Source: Gammaproteobacteria bacterium (GTDB lineage: Bacteria; Pseudomonadota; Gammaproteobacteria; Pseudomonadales; Azotimanducaceae_A). Taken from it: a stretch of DNA of 6,679 bases. Below, piece by piece: positions 1 through 6,677 of this stretch (its first letter is position 1; each line of letters begins with the position of its first letter). The translations under genes were made by a program, and so were the position numbers. Where the stretch lies: the NCBI GenBank assembly GCA_026713405.1, contig JAPOON010000479.1:1-6679 (forward strand), in the 5' to 3' direction. The notes beneath the pieces were generated by a model, which saw nothing but the letters and a program-made list of their open reading frames with translations, was not told the DNA's origin and did no database searches.

Positions 1-1092
1 ATCCGCATCGAGAACGTGCGCAAGGAGTTCGATGGATTCCCGGCCGTTGACGGGGTGAGCCTGGACATCTACAAGGGCGAGTTGTTCGCCATCCTGGGCG
101 GTTCCGGGTGCGGCAAGTCCACGCTGCTGCGCCTGCTGGCCGGTTTCGAGGCGCCCACCGCGGGCCGCATTTTCATTGACGGCGCCGACATGGCCGGCCT
201 GCCCCCCTTCGAGCGCCCCACCAACATGATGTTCCAGTCCTATGCCGTGTTCCCCCACTACTCGGTGGCGGAGAACGTCGCCTACGGCCTGAAAAAGGAA
301 GGGCTGCCCAAGACGGAGGTCAGGACACGGGTGGAGGAGCTTCTGGACCTGGTGCAGCTGGGCGACTTCGCCCGCCGCAAGCCCCGGCAACTCTCCGGCG
401 GGCAACAGCAGCGGGTGGCGCTGGCCAGGGCGCTGGTGAAGCAGCCCAAGGTATTGCTGCTCGACGAACCCCTGGCGGCACTGGACAAGAACCTGCGCGA
501 ACGCACCCAGTTCGAGCTGATGAACATCCAGGACCGGCTCGGCATCACCTTCATCGTCGTCACCCACGACCAGGACGAGGCCATGACCCTGGCTACCCGC
601 ATCGCCGTGATGGAAGCCGGGCAGTTCCTGCAGATTGGCACGCCGACGGAGGTCTACGAGTATCCCAACAGCCGGTTCGTGGCGGACTTCTTCGGTACGA
701 TCAACCTGTTCAGCGGGCGTGTCGGGGGAGACGCTCCCGGATGCGTCGTCTGCGCAGAAACCGGTGTCGGCATCCTCGTCGATCCGGCTACCTGCCAGCA
801 ACCCGGCGAAGACCGCGACGCTTCAGACGGCCTGTCCGTGGCCGTACGTCCGGAGAAAATCCAGTTGAGCCGCGAGCCCCCCCGGGAAAGCGGGCAAACC
901 GTCATGCACGGAACCGTCGAGGACCTGGCTTATTACGGCAACTACTCCGTGTATCGAGTCCGCACCGATTCGGGCAAGCTGATCCAGGTATCGAGCCAGA
1001 ACGCCCGGCGCAGCGCCGAACTGACCGTTGAATGGGAAGACCGGGTCTACCTGTCCTGGCCCCCGGAATGCAGCGTGGTGCTGACGCGGTGA
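1..1092 (+). CDS. potG: Putrescine ABC transporter ATP-binding protein PotG (5' end cut by window)
   Basis: This is the cytoplasmic ATPase of a polyamine ABC importer, which hydrolyses ATP to drive uptake through the PotH/PotI channel. The frame is open from base 1, so the true start lies upstream; from E. coli PotG about 15-20 residues are missing. Counting the first visible codon as 1, Walker A GGSGCGKST is at residues 33-41, the Q-loop glutamine at 79 (MMFQSYAVFPH), the signature LSGGQ at 131-135, Walker B VLLLDEP at 151-157 and the switch histidine at 189 (THDQDEAMT). The C-terminal third is a TOBE-type regulatory domain, with VAVRPEKI and an ending (CSVVLTR) close to E. coli PotG (CVVLTV). 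This favours PotG over the spermidine protein PotA, although substrate cannot be fixed from the ATPase alone. The stop TGA is followed at once by the GTG proposed for potH, which suggests translational coupling. All catalytic motifs are intact. Confidence 0.93.
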   Translation: MRIENVRKEFDGFPAVDGVSLDIYKGELFAILGGSGCGKSTLLRLLAGFEAPTAGRIFIDGADMAGLPPFERPTNMMFQSYAVFPHYSVAENVAYGLKKEGLPKTEVRTRVEELLDLVQLGDFARRKPRQLSGGQQQRVALARALVKQPKVLLLDEPLAALDKNLRERTQFELMNIQDRLGITFIVVTHDQDEAMTLATRIAVMEAGQFLQIGTPTEVYEYPNSRFVADFFGTINLFSGRVGGDAPGCVVCAETGVGILVDPATCQQPGEDRDASDGLSVAVRPEKIQLSREPPRESGQTVMHGTVEDLAYYGNYSVYRVRTDSGKLIQVSSQNARRSAELTVEWEDRVYLSWPPECSVVLTR

Positions 1093-2070
1093 GTGCGAAC
1101 GGGCGATGCCGCAAGCCCGACGGGAAAACGGCGACCGGGCGCGAATTTGACTAATCCGGCAACCTCATCCGCGAACAAGGTATCCAGCAGCGCAGACCGG
1201 CTGTGGCGGCGCGCGGTGGTCGGCATTCCCTACTTCTGGCTGCTGGTGTTCTTCGCCGTTCCCTTCGTCATCATCCTCAGGATCAGCTTCGCCGATCCGC
1301 TGATCGGGGCGCCGCCCTTCACGCCGTTCTACGACGCAGAACAGGGAATCTACCTGACCGCGGACAACTACCGCTTCCTCGGCGAGGACGACCTTTACTG
1401 GGTCAGCTATCTGAAGTCGATGCGCATCGCGCTGGTATCGACGGTACTGTGCCTGCTGCTGGGCTATCCCATGGCCTACGGCATTGCCCGCGCCCGGGGC
1501 ACCGCCCGCAACCTGCTGCTGCTCATGGTCATCCTGCCGTTCTGGACCTCGTTTCTGCTGCGGGTCTATGCCTGGATGGGCATGCTCTCCAACCAGGGCG
1601 TGATCAACAAGGCGCTGATGGCGCTGGGGGTAACCGACGGGCCCGTGCAGTTCCTGTACACGGATTTCGCGGTCTACCTGGGCATCGTCTATTCCTATCT
1701 GCCCTTCATGATCCTGCCCCTGTACGCCATCCTGGAGGGTCTGGACGAAACCCTGCTGGATGCCGCCGCAGACCTCGGCGGCCGGCCGCGCGCCGTGTTC
1801 TTCGACATCACCCTGCCCATGTCTGCGCCGGGCATCCTTGCCGGTTCGCTGCTGGTTTTCATCCCGGCGCTCGGCGAGTTCGTGATCCCGTCCCTGCTGG
1901 GCGGCCTGGATACCCTGATGATCGGCAAGACGCTGTTCGATGAGTTCTTCGTCAACCGCGACTGGCCGCTGGCAAGCGCGGTGGCGACCGTTCTGGTGCT
2001 GATCCTTGTGGTGCCGATCGTACTGTTCCAGAAGTACTCCGCAGCGGCTGAGAGGCTGACCACCCGATGA
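1093..2070 (+). CDS. potH: Putrescine ABC transporter permease PotH
   Basis: This is one of the two inner-membrane permeases of the polyamine importer, 325 aa against about 317 in E. coli. About six hydrophobic segments are visible, near residues 43-64, 112-132, 140-163, 192-213, 246-269 and 293-312. The cytoplasmic EAA loop that contacts the ATPase is at 222-251 (DAAADLGGRPRAVFF, then ITLP), with Asp in place of the first Glu. The stretch LPFWTSFLLRVYAWMG at 149-163 and GEFVIPSLLGG at 261-271 match E. coli PotH closely. The GTG start directly abuts the potG stop and has no clear Shine-Dalgarno sequence, so it would depend on coupling. A TTG at 1147 would give a 307-residue protein and cannot be excluded; the first 40 residues are unconserved and polar. 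The family call is firm, but the start is uncertain. Confidence 0.92.
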   Translation: MRTGDAASPTGKRRPGANLTNPATSSANKVSSSADRLWRRAVVGIPYFWLLVFFAVPFVIILRISFADPLIGAPPFTPFYDAEQGIYLTADNYRFLGEDDLYWVSYLKSMRIALVSTVLCLLLGYPMAYGIARARGTARNLLLLMVILPFWTSFLLRVYAWMGMLSNQGVINKALMALGVTDGPVQFLYTDFAVYLGIVYSYLPFMILPLYAILEGLDETLLDAAADLGGRPRAVFFDITLPMSAPGILAGSLLVFIPALGEFVIPSLLGGLDTLMIGKTLFDEFFVNRDWPLASAVATVLVLILVVPIVLFQKYSAAAERLTTR

Positions 2071-2077
2071 CCGGCAA

Positions 2078-2115
2078 CGGCCCGGGGGCGGCACGCCTGT
2101 TCGGGCCGGGGCCCG
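2078..2115 (+). other. GC-rich inverted repeats in the potH-potI spacer, two competing hairpins
   Basis: The 82-nt gap between potH and potI holds three related blocks: CGGCCCG at 2078-2084, CGGGCCG at 2102-2108 and GGCCCG at 2110-2115. The middle block can pair with either the left block (7 G-C pairs, 17-nt loop that two G-U pairs could tighten) or the right one (up to 6 pairs, but with only 2 nt between the arms, so about 5 in practice). There is no T-run after them, so they are not a classic intrinsic terminator. They might affect mRNA stability or potI translation, or may simply reflect high GC content. Confidence 0.3.
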
Positions 2116-2139
2116 TGGTCGCGCCATCCATTGCATCGC

Positions 2140-2143
2140 GAGG
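2140..2143 (+). promoter_or_regulatory. Ribosome binding site of potI
   Basis: GAGG lies 9 nt before the ATG at 2153. It supports that start over upstream non-ATG codons in the same frame, such as the CTG at 2144. Confidence 0.55.
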
Positions 2144-2152
2144 CTGCCGCAG

Positions 2153-2983
2153 ATGAAGCCGCGCTCGACGTTCATCTTCAGTTGCCTGTGTTTCGGCTTC
2201 GCGTTCCTCTATATCCCGATACTCACCATGATCGCCTGGTCGTTCAACGACTCCCGGCTGATGTCGGTCTGGACCGGGTTCTCGTTCCGCTGGTACACGG
2301 CGCTGTGGGAGAACGAGCAGGTGATCGATGCGCTGCTGCTGAGCCTGCGGATCGCCTTCGTCAGCGCCACCTTCGCAACCGTGCTGGGAACGCTGGCGGC
2401 ACTGGCCATGACCCGCATGGGACGATTTCGGGGCCGCACCGCGTTCTCCGGGATGCTGGCCGCTCCGCTGGTCATGCCGGAAGTGATCACCGGCCTTTCC
2501 CTGCTGATGCTGTTCGTGAGCCTGCAGGTACTGATCGGCTGGCCGGCCGGCCGCGGCGCCGACACCATCGCCATCGCCCACATCACCTTCGGCATGGCCT
2601 ACGTGGCGGTGGTGGTGCAGTCCCGGCTGGCCTCCATGGACCGGTCACTGGAAGAAGCGGCCATGGATCTCGGCGGCCGCCCCATGGCCGTCCCCCTGGA
2701 CATCACGCTGCCGCTGATCGCGCCCGCCATGCTGTCCGGCTGGCTGCTGGCATTCACCCTGTCGCTGGACGACCTGGTGATCGCGAGCTTCGTATCGGGC
2801 CCGGAATCGACCACGCTGCCGATGGTGATCTATTCCAAGGTGAAGCTCGGCATCACGCCGGACATCAACGCGTTGGCCGCCATCATCGTCGGCATCGTCG
2901 GCACGGGTGTGGCCGTGGCCGGCTGGCTCATGGTGCGCACCGCGCGCCGGCGGGACAGCCTGCAACCATCGTTCAGACATTGA
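2153..2983 (+). CDS. potI: Putrescine ABC transporter permease PotI
   Basis: This is the second inner-membrane permease of the importer, 276 aa against 281 in E. coli PotI. Hydrophobic segments lie near residues 6-28, 60-86, 98-124, 138-157, 188-214 and 240-260. The EAA loop is canonical: [14 protein letters not shown] at 167-180, followed by [14 protein letters not shown] to 197. The block [20 protein letters not shown] (197-216) is nearly identical to the E. coli protein, as are [15 protein letters not shown] and GWPAGRG. It pairs with PotH to form the translocation path and binds PotG on the cytoplasmic side. The start is an ATG with GAGG 9 nt upstream. Its last 11 bases overlap the end of the convergent ychF gene, so the extreme C-terminus (QPSFRH) is encoded opposite the ychF stop region. 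The spacing from potH (82 nt) is wider than the potG-potH junction. Confidence 0.94.
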   Translation: MKPRSTFIFSCLCFGFAFLYIPILTMIAWSFNDSRLMSVWTGFSFRWYTALWENEQVIDALLLSLRIAFVSATFATVLGTLAALAMTRMGRFRGRTAFSGMLAAPLVMPEVITGLSLLMLFVSLQVLIGWPAGRGADTIAIAHITFGMAYVAVVVQSRLASMDRSLEEAAMDLGGRPMAVPLDITLPLIAPAMLSGWLLAFTLSLDDLVIASFVSGPESTTLPMVIYSKVKLGITPDINALAAIIVGIVGTGVAVAGWLMVRTARRRDSLQPSFRH

Positions 2984-4064
2984 ACCGGAAGCGAATGACG
3001 TCCCCGTCCCGGACGACGTAATCCCTGCCTTCGAGCCGCCACTTGCCCGCGTCTTTCGCACCCTGTTCGCCGCCGTGAGCAATGAAGTCCTCGCAGGCGA
3101 CCACCTCCGCCCTGATGAATCCCCGCTCGAAATCCGTGTGCACGGCGCCCGCGGCACGCAATGCCGTGGTACCCGCCCGGATGGTCCAGGCACGTGCCTC
3201 TTTCGGGCCCGGCGTGAAGAAATGATGCAGGCCGAGCAGGCGGTAGCCCGCGCGGATGACCCGGTTGAGCCCCGGCTCGCCGATGCCCAGCGCTTCGAGG
3301 AATTCCGACCGTTCCGGTTCATCGAGTTCCGCGATTTCCGCCTCGATCCGGTTGCAGACGGGAACCACTTCCGCGCCTTCACTGCGGGCAACGGCTGCTA
3401 CCGCATCCAGCATCGGATTGTCCGCAAGACCGTCTTCCGCCACGTTGGGGATGTAGAGAACGGGCTTTGCGGTCAACAGGTGCAGCGGCTGCAACCGCCG
3501 CCTGGCGTTCGCGTCCAGCGCCAGGGACCGCACGGGGCGGCCTTCCCCGAGAGCCTGCAGAACCGGATCGAGCAACTCGATCATTGCCCGGGCATCCTTG
3601 TCGCCGGCATTGGCCACGCGGCGGTTGCGCTCGTGTGCCCGTTCCACGGTCTCCAGGTCGGCAAGCGCCAGTTCCGTATTGACGATCTCGATATCGTCCT
3701 TCGGCGACGGCGTGCCCGAGACATGGGCGACGTTGTCGTCGGTGAAGCAGCGCACCACATGCGCAATAGCATCGGTTTCGCGAATGTGGGCGAGGAAGCG
3801 GTTGCCCAGCCCCTCGCCCCGGGCGGCCCCTTCCACCAGCCCCGCCACGTCGACGAACTCCATGACCGCGGGCACCACTTTCCCGGGATCGGCGATCTCC
3901 GCAATCCGGTCGAGCCGGGGGTCCGGCACGGGAACAACGCCCACGTTCGGGTCGATGGTGCAGAACGGAAAATTCGCCGCCTCGACGCCCGCCCTGGTCT
4001 GGGCGTTGAACAGCGTCGACTTGCCCACATTCGGCAGCCCGACAATGCCACAGTTAAAACCCAT
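2973..4064 (-). CDS. ychF: Ribosome-binding ATPase YchF (EngD, Obg family)
   Basis: This is a cytoplasmic P-loop ATPase of the Obg/TRAFAC class (human OLA1 relatives) that binds ribosomes and is linked to stress responses; its cellular role is only partly understood. At 363 aa it is exactly the length of E. coli YchF. The P-loop GLPNVGKST is at residues 9-17, followed by [12 protein letters not shown] (31-42), then [17 protein letters not shown] (72-88) as G3/switch II. The catalytic-loop histidine is kept at 114 (DDNVAHVSG). The G4 position reads NVAE, the NxxE form that underlies ATP rather than GTP preference. The C-terminal TGS domain ends in [14 protein letters not shown] 4064 was chosen because it gives the family N-terminus [14 protein letters not shown], with a weak GGA 9 nt upstream; the frame stays open to 4160, but that extension does not match the family. 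One small difference is Gln22 where E. coli has Leu. It is the last gene of the cluster and overlaps potI tail to tail. Confidence 0.97.
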   Translation of the reverse strand: MGFNCGIVGLPNVGKSTLFNAQTRAGVEAANFPFCTIDPNVGVVPVPDPRLDRIAEIADPGKVVPAVMEFVDVAGLVEGAARGEGLGNRFLAHIRETDAIAHVVRCFTDDNVAHVSGTPSPKDDIEIVNTELALADLETVERAHERNRRVANAGDKDARAMIELLDPVLQALGEGRPVRSLALDANARRRLQPLHLLTAKPVLYIPNVAEDGLADNPMLDAVAAVARSEGAEVVPVCNRIEAEIAELDEPERSEFLEALGIGEPGLNRVIRAGYRLLGLHHFFTPGPKEARAWTIRAGTTALRAAGAVHTDFERGFIRAEVVACEDFIAHGGEQGAKDAGKWRLEGRDYVVRDGDVIRFRFNV

Positions 4065-4258
4065 AGATTCAATTCCATCAGTCACGGCGGCAACGAGCGC
4101 CGAATCCATCGAGAGCCCGGACGCCTGGCGTGCTGGAACGAGGACGTGCAAGGAATCCACCGACAGCCTGCTCGCTTAGCGTGCAGGAGGACCGTACCTC
4201 ATGCCCGCTCGGTATTCGGAAAACCCATCGCCTGAATTTTTCCCATTTGTGCCGCTCG
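4065..4258. other. pth-ychF spacer without a gene
   Basis: This 194-nt gap separates pth from ychF and is much longer than the other gaps in the cluster. The only structure I see is a pair of inverted repeats at 4167-4204, described separately. I found no convincing -35/-10 pair on the minus strand and no run of T after a hairpin. An AGGAGG at 4185-4190 followed 10 nt later by ATG on the plus strand leads only into a reading frame antisense to pth. Confidence 0.5.
4167..4204 (-). other. Overlapping inverted repeats, possible alternative RNA hairpins between pth and ychF
   Basis: On the minus strand, 4187-4167 forms a hairpin with five G-C-rich pairs (CCTGC/GCAGG), an A-A mismatch, three more pairs (CGC/GCG) and a TAA triloop. 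A second hairpin at 4204-4183 has GCA/TGC, one mismatch, GAGG/CCTC and a 6-nt loop. The two share 4183-4187, so both cannot form at once. They lie in the probable pth-ychF transcript. No T-run follows either one. A regulatory or RNA-processing role is only a possibility. Confidence 0.35.
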
Positions 4259-4849
4259 TCAGGCCTCCTTCGATTCAGGCTTGTGCAGCCGGTTCATGGC
4301 TGCCTGCACGTCGCCCTGCAACAGGACCTCCAGCAACTCGTCGTCCAGCCGGCACGCGGCGTCCACCCGGTCCCACTCCGCCTGGGGCATGGCGACCGTC
4401 GTCAGGTACCCGAGCATCATGTCCTTGTCGCCCGGATGCCCCACGCCGATGCGCAGCCGCAGGAAATCCCGGCAGCCGAGCCCGGCGATGACGCTCTCGA
4501 TGCCATTGTGGCCGTTGGTGCCACCGCCGTCTTTCAGGCGCAGGGTTCCCGGTGCAAACGCGACTTCGTCGTGGGCGATGAGTATTTCTTCCGGCCCGAT
4601 GCGGTAATAGCGGGCGTAGGTTCCGACTGCTTCGCCGGACCGGTTCATGTAGGTGGACGGCAACAGCAGGCGCACGTCCGCCCCGCCGATGCTGCCGCGT
4701 CCCGCGGATGCCTTGAATTTCGTGGAACCGTTCAGCTCGATTCCGAAGCGGTGGGCCAGGTAACGCACGAAGCGGCGTCCTGCATTGTGGCGCGTCGCCT
4801 CGTAACGCGCGCCCGGATTGCCCAGACCGACGATCAGGCGGATGGCCAT
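4259..4849 (-). CDS. pth: Peptidyl-tRNA hydrolase
   Basis: This cytoplasmic enzyme cleaves the ester bond of peptidyl-tRNAs released prematurely from the ribosome, recycling tRNA. It is 196 aa, close to the E. coli protein (194). The N-terminus MAIRLIVGLGNPG matches E. coli, with Asn11 and catalytic His21 (TRHNAG). Asn69 is in the TYMNRSG motif, Asp94 in AHDE, and His114-Asn115 in GHNG; all align with the E. coli catalytic and binding residues (one number higher than the literature, which omits Met). The RLRIGVGHPGD block is also present. Two local differences are DEVAFAPG where E. coli has DELDLPPG, and GGGTNGHNG where E. coli has GGGHGGHNG. ATG 4849 aligns with the family start; a GTG at 4855 would add two residues. 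No strong Shine-Dalgarno sequence is visible and the rplY stop is 15 nt upstream, so coupled translation is likely. Confidence 0.97.
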   Translation of the reverse strand: MAIRLIVGLGNPGARYEATRHNAGRRFVRYLAHRFGIELNGSTKFKASAGRGSIGGADVRLLLPSTYMNRSGEAVGTYARYYRIGPEEILIAHDEVAFAPGTLRLKDGGGTNGHNGIESVIAGLGCRDFLRLRIGVGHPGDKDMMLGYLTTVAMPQAEWDRVDAACRLDDELLEVLLQGDVQAAMNRLHKPESKEA

Positions 4850-4864
4850 CGGCACACCCGGGCG

Positions 4865-5557
4865 TTATTCGCCGCCGGGCGTCTCCTCGCCTTCTCCTTC
4901 CGCATCTGTCGGCGCCTCGCCCTCGATTCCGAGTTCTTCCTCGCCTTCGCCTTCCTCGTCGAACTCGTCGGCTCCGCCGCGCGGCGCCTGCACGCTCACC
5001 ACGGTGATGTTGCGCTCCTCGCCGTAGGTCAGCGCAACGATGGTAACCCCTTCAGGCGTTTCCAGGTCGCTCAGGTGCAGGGTGTCGCCCATGTCCAGGT
5101 CGGCAACGTCCACCTCGATGAATTCCGGCAGGTCTGCCGGCAGGCAGCTCACTTCCACCTCGATGAGATTGTGGGAGATGTTGCCGCCGGAACGCACACC
5201 CACGCAATCGTGCTCGTTGAGGAAGTGCAGCGGTACCGGCACCTGAATGGCCCGGTCGGCGCGGATGCGGAGAAAATCGATGTGCAGCACCTTGTCGCTC
5301 GCCGGGTCGCGCTGCAGTTCGCGGACCACGGCCTGCTCCTCGGCGCCGTCGACGACGACGTTCAGAACCTGGGAATGGAACGCCTCGTTCTGCATGACTT
5401 TCGCGAGTTCGTGCACGCTCAGCGTGAGCGGCCGCGGCTGTGCATCGCCCCCGTAAATGATGCCCGGAATCCGGTCCGTGCCGCGCCTCAGGCGCCGGCT
5501 CGCCCCGGTTCCGCTCTGCTCGCGCGGAGTCGCGCTGATCTGTATCTGCTCTGACAT
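4865..5557 (-). CDS. rplY: 50S ribosomal protein L25, long form with CTC/TL5 domain
   Basis: This protein binds 5S rRNA in the large ribosomal subunit. At 230 aa it is the long form: an N-terminal L25 domain (about residues 5-95, including GASRRLRRGTDRIPGIIYGG) followed by a beta-rich C-terminal CTC/TL5-type domain (about 100-190, including SCLPADLPEFIEVDVADLDM). E. coli L25 has only the first domain (94 aa). After residue 193 comes a tail of 37 residues made mostly of Glu, Asp and Gly with no Lys or Arg; it is likely disordered. ATG 5557 was chosen because MSEQIQISATPREQSG is a typical L25 N-terminus and GGAG lies 10 nt upstream. The frame remains open further upstream into prs, but that part is an artefact. 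It sits between prs and pth, as in Pseudomonas-type gammaproteobacteria. Confidence 0.96.
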   Translation of the reverse strand: MSEQIQISATPREQSGTGASRRLRRGTDRIPGIIYGGDAQPRPLTLSVHELAKVMQNEAFHSQVLNVVVDGAEEQAVVRELQRDPASDKVLHIDFLRIRADRAIQVPVPLHFLNEHDCVGVRSGGNISHNLIEVEVSCLPADLPEFIEVDVADLDMGDTLHLSDLETPEGVTIVALTYGEERNITVVSVQAPRGGADEFDEEGEGEEELGIEGEAPTDAEGEGEETPGGE

Positions 5558-5567
5558 GGTGATTCTT

Positions 5568-5571
5568 CTCC
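5568..5571 (-). promoter_or_regulatory. Ribosome binding site of rplY
   Basis: GGAG on the minus strand ends 10 nt before the ATG at 5557. It fixes that start and excludes the longer upstream frame. Confidence 0.6.
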
Positions 5572-5577
5572 AATGGC

Positions 5578-5591
5578 CCCGCGCTGGCGGG
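5578..5591 (-). other. Small hairpin in the prs-rplY spacer
   Basis: CCCGC and GCGGG are separated by a CAGC tetraloop, giving five G-C pairs, just upstream of the rplY Shine-Dalgarno site. No T-run follows, so it is not a terminator. It may be chance in GC-rich DNA. Confidence 0.25.
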
Positions 5592-5607
5592 AACCGGCTT
5601 GAATGAC

Positions 5608-6552
5608 TTAACGAAACATCGCGCTCAGGGATTCTTCGTAGCTGACCCGGCGGATGGACTCCGCCAGCAACCGGTCGAGGCTGAGCTGCTGAATCCGCTC
5701 GCACCGCGCGGCATCTTCCGACAGCGGGATGGTATCGGTGACCACCATCTCGTCGATTTCCGAGGCGGCGATGCGCTTGACCGCGGGGCCGGACAGCACC
5801 GGGTGGGTGATATAGGCCACCACCTTGATCGCGCCCTGTTCCTTGAGCGCTTCCGCCGCGGTGCACAGGGTGCCCGCGGTGTCGACGATGTCGTCAACGA
5901 GTATGCAGGTCTTGCCGCGCACATCGCCGATGACGTTCATGACCCGGGTGTCGTTCGCCTGGGGGCGGCGCTTGTCGATGATGGCGAGGTCGAGATCGTT
6001 GATCTGCTTGGCGATCGCCCGGGCACGCACCACGCCGCCCACATCCGGGGACACGACGATGGGGTTCTCGTATTCCCGGGTGGCGATGTGATCGACCAGC
6101 ACCGGGGAGCCGTAGACGTTGTCCACCGGCATGTCGAAAAAACCCTGGATCTGGTCGGCGTGCAGGTCGACGGTGAGAATCCGGTCGATACCGACGCTGT
6201 CGAGCATGTCGGCCACCACCTTGGCGCTGATGGGCACCCGTGCCGAGCGCGGCCGTCGGTCCTGGCGCGCATAGCCGTAGTACGGAATGACTGCCATCAC
6301 CCGGTGCGCCGACGCCCTGTGGACAGCATCGGCCATGATGACCAGTTCCATGATGTTGTCGTTGGTCGGCGCGCAGGTGGACTGCAGGATGAAGGCATCG
6401 CACCCGCGGACGTTCTCGTGGATCTCGACATTGCACTCGCCGTCGCTGAATCGGCCGATATCGGCGCGGCCGAGATCGATACGCAGTTCGTTGACAACCC
6501 GCTCGGCAAGCGGCTTGTTCGAACTCCCTGAAAAAACCATGAGTTGGGCCAC
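5608..6552 (-). CDS. prs: Ribose-phosphate pyrophosphokinase (PRPP synthetase)
   Basis: This enzyme makes PRPP from ribose 5-phosphate and ATP, feeding purine, pyrimidine, histidine, tryptophan and NAD synthesis. It acts in the cytoplasm, typically as a hexamer. The 314 residues align with E. coli Prs (315 aa) almost without gaps. Landmarks are RFSDGE at 34-39, the ATP-binding stretch YGYARQDRR (92-100), the PRPP synthetase signature [17 protein letters not shown] (129-145) with His131, the flexible catalytic loop KRRPQ with Lys194 and Arg196, and the PRPP-binding loop DDIVDTAGT (220-228). The end [11 protein letters not shown] is typical. GTG 6552 was chosen because it aligns with the E. coli N-terminus and has AGGGA 9 nt upstream; an ATG at 6540 would cut four residues. 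It is the first protein gene after tRNA-Gln and leads the rplY-pth-ychF series. Confidence 0.98.
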   Translation of the reverse strand: MAQLMVFSGSSNKPLAERVVNELRIDLGRADIGRFSDGECNVEIHENVRGCDAFILQSTCAPTNDNIMELVIMADAVHRASAHRVMAVIPYYGYARQDRRPRSARVPISAKVVADMLDSVGIDRILTVDLHADQIQGFFDMPVDNVYGSPVLVDHIATREYENPIVVSPDVGGVVRARAIAKQINDLDLAIIDKRRPQANDTRVMNVIGDVRGKTCILVDDIVDTAGTLCTAAEALKEQGAIKVVAYITHPVLSGPAVKRIAASEIDEMVVTDTIPLSEDAARCERIQQLSLDRLLAESIRRVSYEESLSAMFR

Positions 6553-6561
6553 GATCCTTGT

Positions 6562-6566
6562 TCCCT
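6562..6566 (-). promoter_or_regulatory. Ribosome binding site of prs
   Basis: AGGGA on the minus strand lies 9 nt before the GTG at 6552. It supports this GTG over the ATG at 6540, from which it would be 21 nt away. Confidence 0.5.
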
Positions 6567-6602
6567 GCGCTTATGCTCTGACCGGTTTCAATGCTGTACT
6601 GT

Positions 6603-6677
6603 TGGCTGGGGTGGCAGGATTCGAACCTGCGAATGCCGGGATCAAAACCCGGTGCCTTACCACTTGGCGACACCCCA
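6603..6677 (-). tRNA. tRNA-Gln (anticodon UUG), CCA encoded
   Basis: The minus strand folds into a complete 75-nt cloverleaf. The acceptor TGGGGTG pairs with CACCCCA, the D-stem is GCC/GGC, the anticodon stem is CCGGG/CCCGG with loop TTTTGAT (anticodon TTG), and the T-arm is GCAGG-TTCGAAT-CCTGC. The discriminator is G and CCA follows at 6605-6603. The U1-A72 pair and G73 are known recognition features for glutaminyl-tRNA synthetase. The sequence closely resembles the E. coli glnU/glnW tRNAs. It lies 50 nt upstream of prs in the same direction, so the two may share a transcript. I see no convincing promoter in the gap. Confidence 0.97.

Noticed and set aside
1165..2175. Long minus-strand open frame opposite potH
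   Set aside because: It is antisense to a clear permease gene, and its Gln/Arg/His-rich translation is typical of the reverse complement of membrane-protein codons.
4065..4160. A 32-residue N-terminal extension of YchF from an upstream start at 4160
   Set aside because: YchF proteins begin directly at [15 protein letters not shown], and the shorter form matches the E. coli length exactly.
2907..4235. Long open frame of 442 codons on the plus strand, opposite ychF
   Set aside because: It is fully antisense to a strongly recognised gene, its protein is rich in Arg, Gly and His with no family resemblance, and such shadows are common in GC-rich coding DNA.
4185..4491. AGGAGG followed 10 nt later by ATG at 4201, starting a 96-codon plus-strand frame
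   Set aside because: The ribosome-site match is good, but nearly all of the frame is antisense to pth, it is Pro/Arg-rich without family likeness, and the AGGAGG is part of an inverted repeat. I treat it as chance.
4130..5554. Long open frame of 474 codons on the plus strand, opposite pth and rplY
   Set aside because: It spans two conserved genes and the gap between them in antisense; the translation shows no recognisable domain, only the mirror of their codon use.
5558..5866. Upstream extension of the rplY reading frame into prs
   Set aside because: It overlaps prs heavily, does not resemble L25, and a good Shine-Dalgarno site precedes the internal ATG at 5557.
5599..6531. Open frame of 310 codons on the plus strand, opposite prs
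   Set aside because: It is an antisense shadow of prs. Its Asp/His/Val-rich composition is what reverse-complemented GC-rich codons give.
6553..6602. TTGAAA and CATAAG as a possible prs promoter
   Set aside because: The two elements are only 10 nt apart on the minus strand, too close for a sigma-70 promoter, and no better pair is visible.
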